A program made the position numbers and the translations under genes. Below are positions 10,245-21,173 of a stretch of DNA of 28,559 nt, piece by piece (within the stretch, counting starts at the first letter, position 1; each line of letters begins with the position of its first letter). Source of the DNA: Phlegmacium glaucopus (lineage: Eukaryota > Basidiomycota > Agaricomycetes > Agaricales > Cortinariaceae); NCBI GenBank assembly GCA_015039465.1, contig MU130078.1, positions 1-28,559 on the forward strand, given 5' to 3'. The notes under the pieces were generated by a model that was not told the DNA's origin, did not search any database, and worked only from the letters and a program-made list of their open reading frames with translations.

Positions 10245-11548
10245 AAGTTAAGATACAACATCAATGACTAATAGCAGTAGTAGCAGCCTGAACTGAGTTA
10301 TGCATTTTACGCTAAGCAGGAAAACGTATCAGATGTAGACAATTTGCAGTACTAGATAAATTCCGTACACAAAATTTGTGGAATCGAGTTTTGACGATTC
10401 CAACCATCATCATATATTATGGCTACATCCACCATCGAGATTGAGTGGGAGGGCTCAATGTAGGTCAAATAAATGACTCTACCCCCCACCCCAAAACAAA
10501 AAAACAAAAAACAAAATGGAGAGCATCATTCGATCACCAACATCCTGATCATGAATTCGAAGTGAAGCGAGCAGCCAATTAATCCTACATCGCGAACATC
10601 TTTTCGGTGTCGTGGGTTGTAGGTTTTGGGGGGGCCGGTTGCTTTATTTTTGTTACCCTTCTTGTATCGGGTGACTGGCTAATTCTACGCGTTGCGACCA
10701 TCTTCAAATTGGAACTTTGCAATGGTGAAGCAGCTTGAAGCACTGGCAGGTGCGGTTATCATCGGGAGGAGATCAAAATATAAAAATAGCACAACACATG
10801 TTACTAGGTTTTTAAACAATTGGCTCACATGATTTCAACGACTTCAACTTGAACGACGGGGAGGCTCCGAGTCGTAGAGGGCTATTGTTCAAACCTGTCC
10901 ATTCCACTGGCAACGCTGGTAATTGTTAGCTCGAGGATACGCGCTTTCAAGTTATCGCTTGGGTACTTTGCGCCAACTTGGTCACACAAAATTTTTGACA
11001 TCATCCCCGAGTCAGCGTCAGCGTCAACGGCACTGGCGCTAGGTATTCCCGTGATTCAAGTTGGCTCTCAGCTCAAGGTTATCGGATCCATCTCAATATT
11101 GGATCAACAGTCTTTCTCTGGCTTTGGTAACCTAGAAAGGACTCCCGTCTCGAAGCAAGTTCAACCGCTTAGAGATCTTGGTGTTAGAATATACACCACG
11201 ATCAATTCTTCGCTTGTTGAATGTCGAACGACTAATATGTGCCACTGGATGACAAATTCTTATTGTGGACCGGTTTTCGATTAAAATACTCGAAGAATCC
11301 TATAAAAGTCAACTACCCGGCCACCGTAGCTCTTACAAGAGGACTAATTTTCATCGCATTGTCTAGGTATCCTCTTTTGTCTTTGTTTTTGGTTCCATAA
11401 ACTGACATTATTTGCGGTTTTCGGTTTTATCCAGCGTGCTGCAATTGTGCCACTCATGTGGTGTGGGACCAAACATGCTCTGGTTAAGTCATCCCGCCGC
11501 GTCGCTTTGTCCACGGCACGCTTGTTAAAATGCTGTGCATATCCTCCG
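10245..11548. other. Intergenic, no gene seen
   Basis: About 1.3 kb between the caspase gene and the next promoter. It has low-complexity runs (C- and A-rich near 10485-10520, a G-run near 10628-10635) and only short open frames without recognisable content, such as a GTG-initiated frame at 11051-11284. I find no RNA gene or mobile-element ends. Confidence 0.5.
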
Positions 11549-11556
11549 TATAAAAG
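11549..11556 (+). promoter_or_regulatory. TATA box of the 11646 gene
   Basis: TATAAAAG lies 97 bp upstream of the ATG at 11646. It is followed by a pyrimidine-rich leader (CTTCCTCC, CTCATTCTCCTTCC, CCTCAACC), the usual layout of a basidiomycete core promoter with start sites 30-60 bp downstream of the TATA box. Confidence 0.7.
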
Positions 11557-11645
11557 AGCACTTCCTCCTGGAGAAGGCCACTCATTCTCCTTCCACTACC
11601 CCCACAATTTTACTTCGTCCCTCAACCACTTTATTTTGTCGAGCC

Positions 11646-12507
11646 ATGAACAATAACTCATTACCACCGACATCAACGTGCGAACCCATCATGATCTCTA
11701 ACATCCGGTTAACTAGGATGCCCAGTACTCCTCAACCCAAAGACAAATTATACGAATCAGCTGGGGTGAAGTTCCGTATGTCGGAGCGATTCGTCTACAA
11801 GCCACGGCTCAATTATAGATCGTATGTTATTTGCTATAGTTTTAGCCTCTCGAAAAACTAAACAATGTCGTAGGGCTTGGCAACTGTACGACGGGGTCAC
11901 CGTTCCGAACGAGGAGGACCTCATTATAGTGGGGAACCCAAACATGAGAAGATCCAAACTCGTATACCTTTTGGCTGATAGAGCCGAATATCCTATGCTC
12001 GACATCTCTGAGATTCCGTTTGTCACACTTGCTACGACTCGAAACATTATAAGCGCACCGGACCACATACACTCTGGCCAGCAGAGCAATAATCATCAGT
12101 TCACATTTGGTGCCCAGGGCGCGACAGCTCCTCAGTCTCAAATGCATGCCCAGGCGCCGCCAGCTATTCCTCAGTCTCAAATGGACGCTCAGACGCTGCC
12201 AGCTATTTCCACCCCGTCATCAAGATTGGCCTCCACCCAGCCCAAGCCCCAGCCTCAGCCGCAGCCTCAATCCGAACTAGAAATTGCCTCCCCTGTCGCC
12301 GCTTGTATTTCGGCCATCACCTCTTACTTCAACTTGACCCCGCAGGTTAGCCACACTGCAGTGACGGTGACTGCACAGAAGCGTTCGCGAGAAACCGCTT
12401 TTGGGGAGGATAGTCAGGATATGGACTCTAATCGCCGTCAATGTCTCAGACAGGTAATTGGAGGTAACCCGTACCGTCGAGTGTTAACGACCTTAATTTA
12501 TCATTAA
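11646..12507 (+). CDS. Uncharacterised Pro/Gln-rich protein
   Basis: Two exons, 11646-11821 and 11874-12507, joined by a 52-bp intron (GTATGT...GTAG with an ACTAAAC branch site), give 269 aa. The first ~140 residues look folded (FVYKPRLNYRS, LYDGVTVPNEEDLIIVGNP, LVYLLADRAEYPML). The middle is low complexity, with the imperfect repeat PQSQM(H/D)AQ(A/T)(P/L)PAI and a PKPQPQPQPQ run. The tail contains KRSRE, a possible nuclear signal. I recognise no domain. The last exon could be spliced again (GTAATT near 12453 to an AG at 12507), which would end the protein in QLPLY. The TATA box and CT-rich leader support a transcribed gene. Function unknown. Confidence 0.75.
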
Positions 12508-12657
12508 GCTGCCACTGTACTAGTACATTAACAATTGGAAACCCAAAACTATACTAGATTGTTGTACGTATGATGATGACCATTTTTGGATGAGCGCGCT
12601 GAAAGCCTGAGAGAATCCCGGGTACTCGATCACTACGAGTCTTCCTCATTAACTACC

Positions 12658-14367
12658 ATGATCCTGAAGCCCAATGGTCCTCGTACCAAACCTTCACGGC
12701 CAACAACAACTCTCCCTTTATCACTTAACGCTGCACCTCAAAACACCACTCATTCATCACCTTCTGATACTCCCAGGTTTAATACACCAGTTCCTACACT
12801 GAATACGCCAAGGCCCTCTCGGGGTCTGCCAAAAATAAAGCTCGATTTTAACATTCCAGCTCCATTCCAGAATGTGGGTGGTCAAAAACCCTTGACAGAC
12901 GATTCTACCGTACCTTCGGGGGAAAGAACAATTCAAGCCAACGAAACCTATTCACCACAAGCGCGGTCGCAGCCCTCAATGGTACCCAACGACCAGCTCA
13001 ATGGAATCCGTGAGACGATTGATAAAATGAGTATTAGCAATTCACGTCACTCGTCCTCCGACACAACCACAACCACAGCCAGTTCTTCCACCAATTCATC
13101 AAATTCCCCAGCTTCTGCACATCCAAAAGATTTCTCCGACGAAGTCCTCGAGGAACTCGCTCGTTTGGGAGAAGGTGCTGGTGGGGCAGTTCATAAAGTC
13201 TGCGACAAACGCTCCGGAAATATCTATGCCCGAAAGACAATTACCACTCGAGAGGTAGCAGTAAAGCATGTTGTTCGAGAGCTCTCCATCATATCATCCA
13301 CCCACCATGTCAACATCGTACAATGTTATGGTGCTTATATGGTGCCCTCCTCCAGTGAAGTCAAGATTGTCATGGCGTATTGCGAAGGAGGTAGTCTGGA
13401 AGCTATTGGGAAGAAAATCAAGGAAAGGGGCGCAGTCGTAGGAGAGAAGATTGCTGGGAGGTTAGCCGAGGGCGTAAGTCTTTTTTTCAACTCATATATT
13501 TTGCAGCCAATTGATCAACATGCTTCTAGATTCTTCAAGGTCTTGCCTATCTGCACACAAAGAAGACTATACATCGCGATATCAAACCTTCTAATATCCT
13601 TCTTTCACGAGAAGGAGTCGTCAAATTGTGTGACTTCGGTGTTTCTGGAGAGCTCGTCAATTCTAAAGTTGGGACCTTCACGGGCACATTCCTCTATATG
13701 GCGGTGAGTAATTTATTTGTTCATTTCTTTTCCAATCTTGACTCTCTCTCTCTTTTTCTAGCCGGAAAGGATTTTAGGCGAAGAGTACACCATCCGATCA
13801 GAAGTGTGGTCCACAGGAATCTCTATGCTTGAACTTGTCCAGAACCGATTCCCGTTCCCAAACGATCTCCCTACCATTGATTTGATCTTACATATCACTA
13901 AAGGCGACGTAAGTTGTCAAATTGATGCCTTGTAGTTCATGCTGACTATGTTTACATAGCCTCCGAAGTTGGAGGACGAGCCAGGCGTCACCTGGAGTGA
14001 CGAGATGAAGAATTTCATAGAACAAACGTCGGTTTTCTTTCTTTCCTTCTAATCAATTTATTTACCTATTGTATAGGTTAACTGTCAATGACAAATTACG
14101 TCCGACTCCCAAAGAAATGCTTGCTCATCCTTGGATAGTGAATGTCATGAAACAAGAAGTTCAGATGTCTCGTTGGATTCGCCAAGTCTGGGGATGGCCA
14201 AAACCGAAGCGATCAAAAGACAAGTACGTTTACTAATTTCATTTCCTTCGTTCCTTTCTCACAGTAGGTGTAGTATCGACCTTAACCAGCCAACGATGGA
14301 CAATGCATCTGGAACTTCAAAGGGCAGCTCTGTATCTCTCGACAGCCGTGAACTCGGTGAACTATAA
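12658..14367 (+). CDS. MAP kinase kinase, Mkk1/2 (cell-wall-integrity) type
   Basis: Dual-specificity kinase that would phosphorylate the Slt2/Mpk1-type MAP kinase. Exons: 12658-13473, 13530-13703, 13762-13908, 13960-14027, 14077-14223 and 14265-14367 (484 aa). Introns are 41-58 bp, several with CTAAT/CTGAC branch sites. Residues 1-160 are a Ser/Thr/Pro-rich tail with a possible MAPK-docking stretch ([11 protein letters not shown]). Kinase landmarks are the Gly loop LGEGAGGAV (about 169-177), Lys193 in [14 protein letters not shown] (287-294), DFG (307-309), the activation loop [10 protein letters not shown] with Ser317/Thr321, and APE as MA|PE across an intron (330-332). The GELVNS/GTFTGT pattern fits Mkk1/2 better than Ste7 or Pbs2. 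Two oddities: the usual GTSxYMAPE is GTFLYMAPE, and the DVWSTG aspartate is Glu344. The last acceptor is CAGTAG, so a 1-residue splice variant is possible. Confidence 0.93.
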
Positions 14368-14847
14368 ATGGACTTTTTTTTTTCTCTTTCCACTGCCAAT
14401 TCTCGGATCTTGAAATAACACTGCTTCCCACCAATTTCCTCTTTCTACTTGTCTTGGCGGTTGATTTTTTTTTTCTTTCATTTGGACTTTAAAGGCCCTT
14501 TCTTCTCGCTGTCACGTCATTCACCATCCGCCCATATTTCTATGTAGATTTTAATCTCAAACATACAGCCATGTATCTGCATTTTTACTTTTACACACTC
14601 CAATGGTACACTTACATATATCCAGATCTACGCATCCTGTACATCACCATCCCGTTTCCCTATTGATGAACCTTTTTTCCCCTTGTTTTGTTCTGGTTTT
14701 GGGCCTTAGTCCATCATGTTGTCGTTTAGTCAAATCATATATTTGTCAACTCGGTGTCATAGGCAGTGCAGGAGTGTTCATCACATACAGCGATACAAAT
14801 CAAGGGGTCTTTATACCTAACTATTATTACAAGCTTCAAAACCTCCA
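14368..14847. other. Convergent intergenic region with T-rich 3' ends
   Basis: 480 bp between the stop codons of two convergent genes. It has T runs (14378-14392, 14464-14480) and otherwise mixed sequence. It is expected to hold both 3' untranslated regions and polyadenylation sites; no gene is seen. The plus-strand open frame starting at 14603 runs antisense into the reductase and is taken as a shadow. Confidence 0.55.
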
Positions 14848-16267
14848 TCACTCAATGATTCGGTATACAAGCTTCTCAGCGGAAATGGGTTTCATCCATT
14901 CTCGAGATTCATTGGGGTCCGGGTTTCGGCCGGAAATCTTCTCCGAACCAAACAAGGTAAAGGCATCTGGCACAACGCGCTCGAGACCACCTGGCATCAA
15001 ACGAACGGGGAGTGCCGGGATCGGGAAAGTCGTTGGGTCTTTCGGATGACATTTAGAAAGGTATTTGTAGAACTGGAAAGCGAATTCCCTCGAGGACGGA
15101 GAGCCGGGGACCTTTTCATCTGTAAGTTGGGGATTTTATAAGTTAGTTGGTATCATGTCATCATCATCTCGTTTTGAGATTTTTTGATGTAAGAAAACTG
15201 ACTGTTAAAGATAAGTTGATGTCCCAACCCAGACCATACGCTGAAATAAAGTGGCATAACATCTTCGCGAACACCTTCTTTGTCCCAGCCATCTTTATGA
15301 ACGACAGCTATTTTGCTGCCATTTCTACTGTGATCAACGAACGCTTGCGAAATGCGTGCTGTGCTTGTACCCTCAGAGATACAATCAACGGCATAGGAAA
15401 TTCCACCATTTGTCGCTTTCTTAAGGTCCTCAGGCCAAGTAGGGGATCGATAATCAAAGACGCCTTCAACACCCATTGCCAGGAGTTTGTCATGATTCTT
15501 CGGGCTTGCGGTGGCGAAAATGCGAAACGGTTTACCAGCGGGAGTATGAATCGTTCTAGCAAGACTTATAGAGAAAAGTCCGACGGCTGTAGCGCCCGAA
15601 TGGACAAGAAGCGCCGGTAATTCCGTGTCTGGCGTTTCAAATGAGAAAGGGCATGGGAAAGGAGGAGAGAGCTCCAAGTGAGTGAAGAGCGCCTAAGGGT
15701 TAAGATGATCAAAAAATGACTAAAATGCAAGGAGACTGGAAGTTTTTTTACCTGGGCTGCTGTTAAGGCAGAAACTGGATAAGTGACAGCTTGGTCGAAG
15801 GACACATTCGATGGGATCCTAATCGTCACATCTTGTTCTATAAGAGCATACTCTGCAAATCCGCCTGGACGAGGATTGCCGGAAGTCGCTGCGAACCAAT
15901 AAGATATAAGAAAGAATGTAGTGATAAAGTCCTGTGGCATCAAACGCACCGCCTTGTAGCAAGCCTGCGACACGATCTCCAACACGAAACCCGCACACGA
16001 CTTCACCGGTTTTTTCAACGGTTCCAGCGATATCGCTACCCACTACACGTCCAGGTTTATCAGGTGGATGGGCGACATAATACGCATCAAACGGATTCAC
16101 TGCTATAGAGTGAACCTTTATACTATCAGAAGTTGAGTGGGTAAGGTCAGTGGCTCTATTACTTGAACATCCAAGGATACAGACCGAAGTTCTTTAGAGT
16201 TAGGCTCGGGGAGGTCAATGTCCTTGACCACAGCAGTATTTCCCTCAGATGTTACGAGCGCCTTCAT
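14848..16267 (-). CDS. Zinc-free medium-chain reductase (trans-enoyl reductase / quinone-oxidoreductase type)
   Basis: NAD(P)H-dependent reductase of the medium-chain dehydrogenase/reductase superfamily, of the fungal stand-alone enoyl-reductase type. Exons on the minus strand: 16267-16185, 16122-15950, 15888-15752, 15692-15203 and 15119-14848, giving 384 aa with all phases consistent. The GroES-like domain shows IKVHSIAVNPFD, GSDIAGTVEKTG and FRVGDRVAG. The cofactor-binding region has HSGATAVGLFSISLA (162-176) in place of the usual GxGxxG loop, then a KLLAMGVEGVFDYRSP segment. The C-terminus ends ISAEKLVYRIIE, typical of the family. No zinc-ligand Cys cluster is visible. Introns 1 and 4 use GTC donors (GTCTGT, GTCAGT). 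No polyketide-synthase gene is nearby, so a stand-alone detoxification or secondary-metabolism role cannot be resolved. It is convergent with the MAPKK gene. Confidence 0.9.
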
Positions 16268-16439
16268 GGTTGTAATTGTTCAAGATGAGATGGAGCAATC
16301 CAGTGCAATCCAAGTATCCAGATAATCACATCTTGATCCCATTGATTCTGACAAATCGTCCGCGCAGAGCTGAGATGAGATCTGATAGTGTCACTGATGA
16401 AAGCGAGTCATGCCCTAAACCCATAATCACCCAAAAAGA

Positions 16440-18248
16440 GAACAAGGGAAAATGATGGTAGTACAAAGAACAATAAAGACGAGGGAAACAAATAACCTAT
16501 GCTCAGTCATCGCCGTGATCCAGAGATATGTATGACTGTCGGACGTAGACTGGGCTGTGCATCGCTCCAACAGTGATACAGCATGCCCCAGCACGTGTAT
16601 CCAATTTAAGAGGCTTGATACCTCGCAAAATGTCTACTGTAACAGTGGTTCGATTGGGGTAGGGAAGTTGCCCTGTAGCGATCTAAGTGAGGCGGGGAAA
16701 ATAAAACATCAGCCTGCATTTGACTTTGACCAAAGCAATATTTGAAGTTTACTTACCCATACAGAAGCGAAAGCATAAACGTCGCTGGATGTAGTAATGG
16801 GGGGAATGTGACCATCGTCGTGGATCAGAGCCATGATTAGCTCAGGAGCCATCCATCGCGTTGATCCTGGAAAGAAGGATGTGCCCATCTTAATGAACAT
16901 TTCCTCCATGATAGCATATCCCTTCTCATCCGCCAGAATGTTTCTCTGCGGTCTATGTTAGCCAAAGATCCGACGAGAAGCTAGAATACAAAGTGAATCT
17001 GACCCCTCTATGAACAATCATCGACTTAACCGTGTGTGCAAGTACGCAATACCAGATGCGATCTGTATCAACTACACCAGTAATGAATATTTCTGGCCAG
17101 ACTACCATAATCTAGGTGGTTTACTAGCTTTAATCGATTGGCTTCTGGATTGTGCTTCAAATAATGGCAGATTGTACCACTGTCACACCACTGCGAGACC
17201 ATGGCAATACTATTCGGCGATTGTACGATGCTAAATAACTGACTGACATTTCTATGGCAAAGCCTATGCCACGCAAGAACTTCTGCTCGGAGACGCTACA
17301 ATGTAATTGGTGAGCGATGAAAGTAAAAGAGAGTAGAAAAGAATGGAAAACTTCTCACGAACGTTCTGAACCATGATTTGACGAAGGAACTTTGACGCCA
17401 CCTGGAAACACAATATCAGTTCAGATAAAGGTATATGTTAGAATTTCACGCACAACTCGGGGTCTTCTTTCAACGGGATCGTCCCAGTTGCCTTTCCAAA
17501 CATCTGAGATCGATCCATGGGCAGCGGCGGAATCGTCAATTATAACAACCTCGTCTGTAAGGTCGGCGAGAATCAGTAATCTTTTTACAACTAGAGTATT
17601 CGTGACGGTCGCCTGCAAGAACTTCTGACGACATCGTTGTTTCAGTCTGCTATAATCCTGACATTCTTGGATCCAGCGAGGCTCTTCATAAGACGATATC
17701 GAGAGAGCGACTGTGCGAAGAGACGAGAAGTATAGACGACTAGGATAAGTCTGGAGGATCATGGCATTCCTTAAATGGACGTATGACGCAGATTCGAGAC
17801 CTAGGTCGAGCCAGACCATTGAACGACTTGTTTGTCGACAAGTTGATGTTGATGGATAATGACCATTGGCCGTTCCGAGGATATACACGTCGGTTGCCAC
17901 CCTGATACATAGTTCGGCGTCGCATATTCTCCAACAATAAAGATCCATCAAATCTCTAGAAGAATTCACCGATGCAGCTTCAGGGACAGTGTGCTGCGGA
18001 TGTGGTTTCGCGGAGATTCCATCGGAAGACATGTGTTGAAAAAATTGTACCAATGTCCTCAAAATAAATCGCAGACGATGTTGGACAATGAGTGGGCGGA
18101 AAGCAGGGTAGAAGGTCTCCTTGTGGTTGGCTTTGAGATATGATTGTTCTAGAGAATGAACTGTTTGACGGTACCCCTCACTATTGGGACAGCGAAGGAA
18201 GACAAAGTATTTGCGGGGTGTCTCCACTGTTCGCCGATCGTATGGCAA
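16440..18248 (-). pseudogene. Kinase copy A: TKL-like protein kinase that has lost its catalytic motifs
   Basis: An open N-terminal region (18248 to about 17640) encodes ~200 residues of no known fold. It runs into a kinase N-lobe (HGSISDVWKGNWDDP, then VASKFLRQIMVQNVRE after a 50-bp intron) and continues with AMVSQWCDSGT and STRWMAPELI. Against copy B it shows a 10-bp deletion taking the donor after NVREK (near 17350), a 2-bp insertion and a 9-bp deletion that destroy HGDLKG (near 17010-17030), and a precise 27-bp in-frame deletion of ITDFGLSKV at 16909/16910. The C-lobe is shortened and eroded (16470-16680). It cannot be an active kinase. The N-terminal frame opens at an ATG that abuts the hydrolase fragment, so its true start is uncertain. 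Confidence 0.85.
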
Positions 18249-18675
18249 AGACGTCTAGTAGCAGAAAGAAGAGCCCAAAGAAGTCAATCTATGATATCTT
18301 CTTGTTTCGGAATTGTGTTCGTAGGAAGGAACCAGCCAGTCGGGTATGGAGTAGGAGTAGCAGTGTCCGAAGTGTTTGCAGCAGCGATACATTTTGCGAA
18401 TATTCGACGAGGTTCTTCTGTAGTCAAGGGGTGTGGGGTATATGTTGGAGGCTATGATGATCATATGAATAAACACTTTGCGAGACAGAAGAAACCTCCC
18501 CCAGACACAAAAAAAAACGTACGGCTTGAAGACGTCTACGTCGTGGCAGATATACAAGTAAATAGAATGAAGCTTCGGCTACTGCAACCACTCCAATATG
18601 TATAACGAAATATTCCGGGTGAAAGAATGAGAAAACAACATAGATAATGCTGGATGGTGCGACGAGACTTGTCAC
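18249..18675 (-). pseudogene. 5' fragment of a fungal alpha/beta-hydrolase-like gene
   Basis: Minus-strand frame 18675-18523 encodes a membrane-type start (IIYVVFSFFHPEYF, ASFYLLVYLPRRRRLQA). A 71-bp intron (18522-18452, GTACGT...ATAG) leads to a second exon reading EEPRRIFAKCIAAAN, YPTGWFLPTN and QEDIID. It then stops at TGA (18286-18284), where relatives have Trp in a WLLWAL motif, a single G-to-A change. LLWAL follows immediately. The 5' end coincides with the edge of the orphan-gene duplication (about 18665), where no ATG remains. The family match comes from memory of Agaricomycete alpha/beta-hydrolase-fold proteins. The matching C-terminal part lies on the opposite strand at 20.1-20.9 kb. 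Confidence 0.65.
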
Positions 18676-19680
18676 AATGTCGATGTTTACCTATAACTGT
18701 CATACTTACCAGCACTCTCAAATTTCACTCTCCCGACACAATGTCCAACGCATCTCCCCTCCAAATGATCTGGACGCTAGAGCTGCAATTATTGCAGATA
18801 GAATGGCTTTTCCAGAGGCCTTGAAGCCTCCGAAGCCACTAGGCCGGACTGGATTTCGCGTAGGTCCATTTCTCCCCATTGGCGCGTTCTTTCTCAAAAT
18901 TGTAATTATCTCTACGCCCTTAAGCTAGGCCGTGAAGCCGCATCAGACTTGTTTCCAATGAAGAGTCTTCCAAAAGGTTTGCATGTCCGACCAGGCTACC
19001 GTCTTCAACCGCCAAAGCTTTGCTATGGCTGGCTTTACACAAATGAACAACTTGAGGTCATTGGTGAAAAAGAAGGATTCTTGGTCAAAATGAGCCTTCA
19101 TCCTGGGGTAAGTATAGAGGTTAATGTGAGCACCTTCGACACGCAGCACCTTCTCCAACATGCTGTGCGAGACAGACTAGGCATCACTTCTATCACGCCC
19201 GAATTGGCCATTCCATCTGGAAAACCCTACAGCTTGATATGCATATGGACGAACTGGAACGACAGCACGGAAAACCCTCCTGAGGAAGAGGTTGAGAGGA
19301 TACGACTTTTTTTAGGGTTCGATGAACCACCTGCTTGGTATTTGGATGGCGATAGTGATGGAAAATGGGCTTGCCTAAACTTCAAACGTACGTGAATGCG
19401 CCCCTTCTCTGCGCCATCCTTGCTAATCAGATTCCAAAGGTGTACCTGTACCGCGGACTAAATACCCCTACGGACTCGGATTCTTCAAGGTTCCCGGGCA
19501 ACCCCCAAGGTCGCTGAAATGCCCCGAGTGTGTAACTCGCCCCCTTTGACAATGTCCCTCCATTTTTCAGCTTCATGTTTTACTGTTACCTGTAATATAC
19601 GCTGTTCTACAATGCAAAAATTGTTTACAGTTTGTTTTGCTCACATTTTCCATATCGCAACGATTATCCTAAGACTAATC
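18660..19680 (+). repeat. Arm 1 of a ~1-kb inverted duplication
   Basis: This segment recurs in opposite orientation at about 25150-26212 with high identity. It runs from CTTGTCACAATGTC upstream of the orphan gene to beyond its stop (through CATATCGCAACGATTAT). The duplication therefore covers the complete orphan gene with its short promoter and 3' end. Confidence 0.85.
18741..19549 (+). pseudogene. Broken copy of the 233-aa orphan gene
   Basis: Same gene structure as the intact copy at 25310-26118: ATG exon from 18741, intron with a GTAGGT donor at about 18862, main exon, and a 43-bp intron 19388-19430 (GTACGT...TAATCAG). The stop is at 19547-19549 after CPECVTRPL. One base is missing near 18766 (CAAATGATC against CAAATTGATC), which throws the ATG out of frame after eight codons. 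The rest of the frame is preserved (YGWLYTNEQLEVIGEKEGF, ENPPEEEVERIRLFLGFDEP). It is either a very recent pseudogene or a sequencing error. Confidence 0.7.
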
Positions 19681-20129
19681 ATATCTCATTAACATTGTTG
19701 AATGGTGTTATTGATCACTTGGAAGATGACAACTTATGACGCCTCGAGGCGCGTGAATCGTTGGGTATGCAGATGCTCTGCTCCAAGCCACAACCTCTTG
19801 ACTTTCCACCCCCTCCATTCATCATGATTACTCTATACCTTACGGATATCTTATTATGCGAGAAGATTATGCATCAGTTCTGTGGTTGCGGGTCGCACTC
19901 AATTTTGATGTTTTTTTTCTTCTTTGGCTTACTTGCTAGGGGCGGGTACAAACCCCTTCCAAATTCGTTCACTGTGGTATCCTCGGTTTTTGGTAAGATA
20001 AAATCCCCGCCTTGGCCCAATTATGTAGGTTGGATTATTTCCTTATATTCCTTTCATTCAATCTATCATCGAACAATGACCCTGATATAGACATCCTCCT
20101 CCCAAAATTGCTTCCTCTCAATATGCACA
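19681..20129. other. Spacer with no gene seen
   Basis: About 450 bp between the inverted-repeat arm and the hydrolase 3' fragment. It has a T run at 19911-19923 and short open frames only. It may contain unrecognisable hydrolase sequence, since the adjoining fragment begins without a defined edge. Confidence 0.4.
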
Positions 20130-20905
20130 TAACGCCTCAAGCTTCGGAGGCATCTTCAATGCTAGCTTCACCATCCTCGATGATTTTACGTTCAATGGAC
20201 AAAATTGGATAGAACCCGTGTGGTATTTTCAGGACATTCTTATTGGACTTTAATACCGGGATGGATTATGGATTATACGGGATTGTGTTACTTCATCTGG
20301 GTGGATTGGGGATGATGCCCTCATCAACAAAATCGCTCATTTGGTGCTCATAGATCCTATACCTATTCTTATATCCGACCCTTCCGCTTGCTGAGCCTTG
20401 CTCACAACTTTCTGTATCGAGAACCACGGACCACTACCGCATCTTCATCTTCATCACCATCGACTTGTTCTCACTGGTATTCTCCCTACTCTGCCGCTTC
20501 ATCTTGGCAATTACCCAAGTCGGGACACAGATGCGGCTTGTACATTGTGTCATTCTTTCTTTTGGTCCCAAGGTGGGATGTGGCAAGAGGAAGTGGCTAC
20601 TTCTTCGAAACCAAGAAGAGTTTTACATGGTGTGGCGTGCTTAGCGACATATCATGAAGTTGATGAAGATTAAGTTTCACCCGCCCACTACTTTACAAAT
20701 GCAGACTACCGTTATCCAACAACGACATCGACGACAGAGAAACATGGCAGTCATACTTGGCGGTTCAGATCAAATCATCCCAGTGGAAGCTACCAGACGG
20801 TATTTGACTAACGAAGATAAATGGAAGACGAGATGGGTCGGGAAAGTAGTGGATGATTTGATTCCGTTGCTGGAGGTTGTGAGACGGTATATTCGAGATG
20901 TGTAG
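20130..20905 (+). pseudogene. 3' fragment of the alpha/beta-hydrolase-like gene
   Basis: Family-typical pieces occur in order but in more than one frame: LVLIDPIPILISDPS (about 20344-20390), then after a 1-bp shift LAHNFLYREP. These are followed by LPTLPLHLGNY, CHSFFWSQGGMW and finally AVILGGSDQIIPVEATRRYL, with VVDDLIPLLEVVRRYIRDV to the stop at 20905. The GGSDxIxP motif normally carries the acid residue of the hydrolase triad. Frameshifts and stops between the blocks show decay. The block order and spacing fit the C-terminal half of the gene whose 5' piece lies at 18249-18675 on the other strand. Confidence 0.7.
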
Positions 20906-21173
20906 GGTTGGGCTTGGTTTTTGGGTATGGGGTCATTCAACTTCAATTTGGTGTTGCATCGTTCAACATGCTGTATATCGATGAGCTAAGCAGAGATCAC
21001 GGATTTAAATTGGGCGGTATACCGTCAATGGAAAGGTATAAAGCAATGGGATGAAGAGCAGTGTATAGGGTTGCTTAAGAGGATCCCCGTCGAGGCTTTT
21101 GTCATCAACGGCAGGCATGGAAAGGGAAGAAGGCTGCAGGCTTGCACACACGAAGCTCATGGCTGATATAATG

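Noticed and set aside
14603..15049. 148-codon plus-strand open frame
   Set aside because: It lies antisense to the last exon and 3' end of the reductase gene, whose minus-strand frame matches its family through the terminal EKLVYRI motif.
15147..15620. 157-codon plus-strand open frame
   Set aside because: Shadow of reductase exon 4.
18140..18605. Plus-strand open frames of 105 and 149 codons
   Set aside because: They run antisense to the kinase N-terminus and the hydrolase 5' fragment, both of which have splice signals and family motifs on the minus strand.
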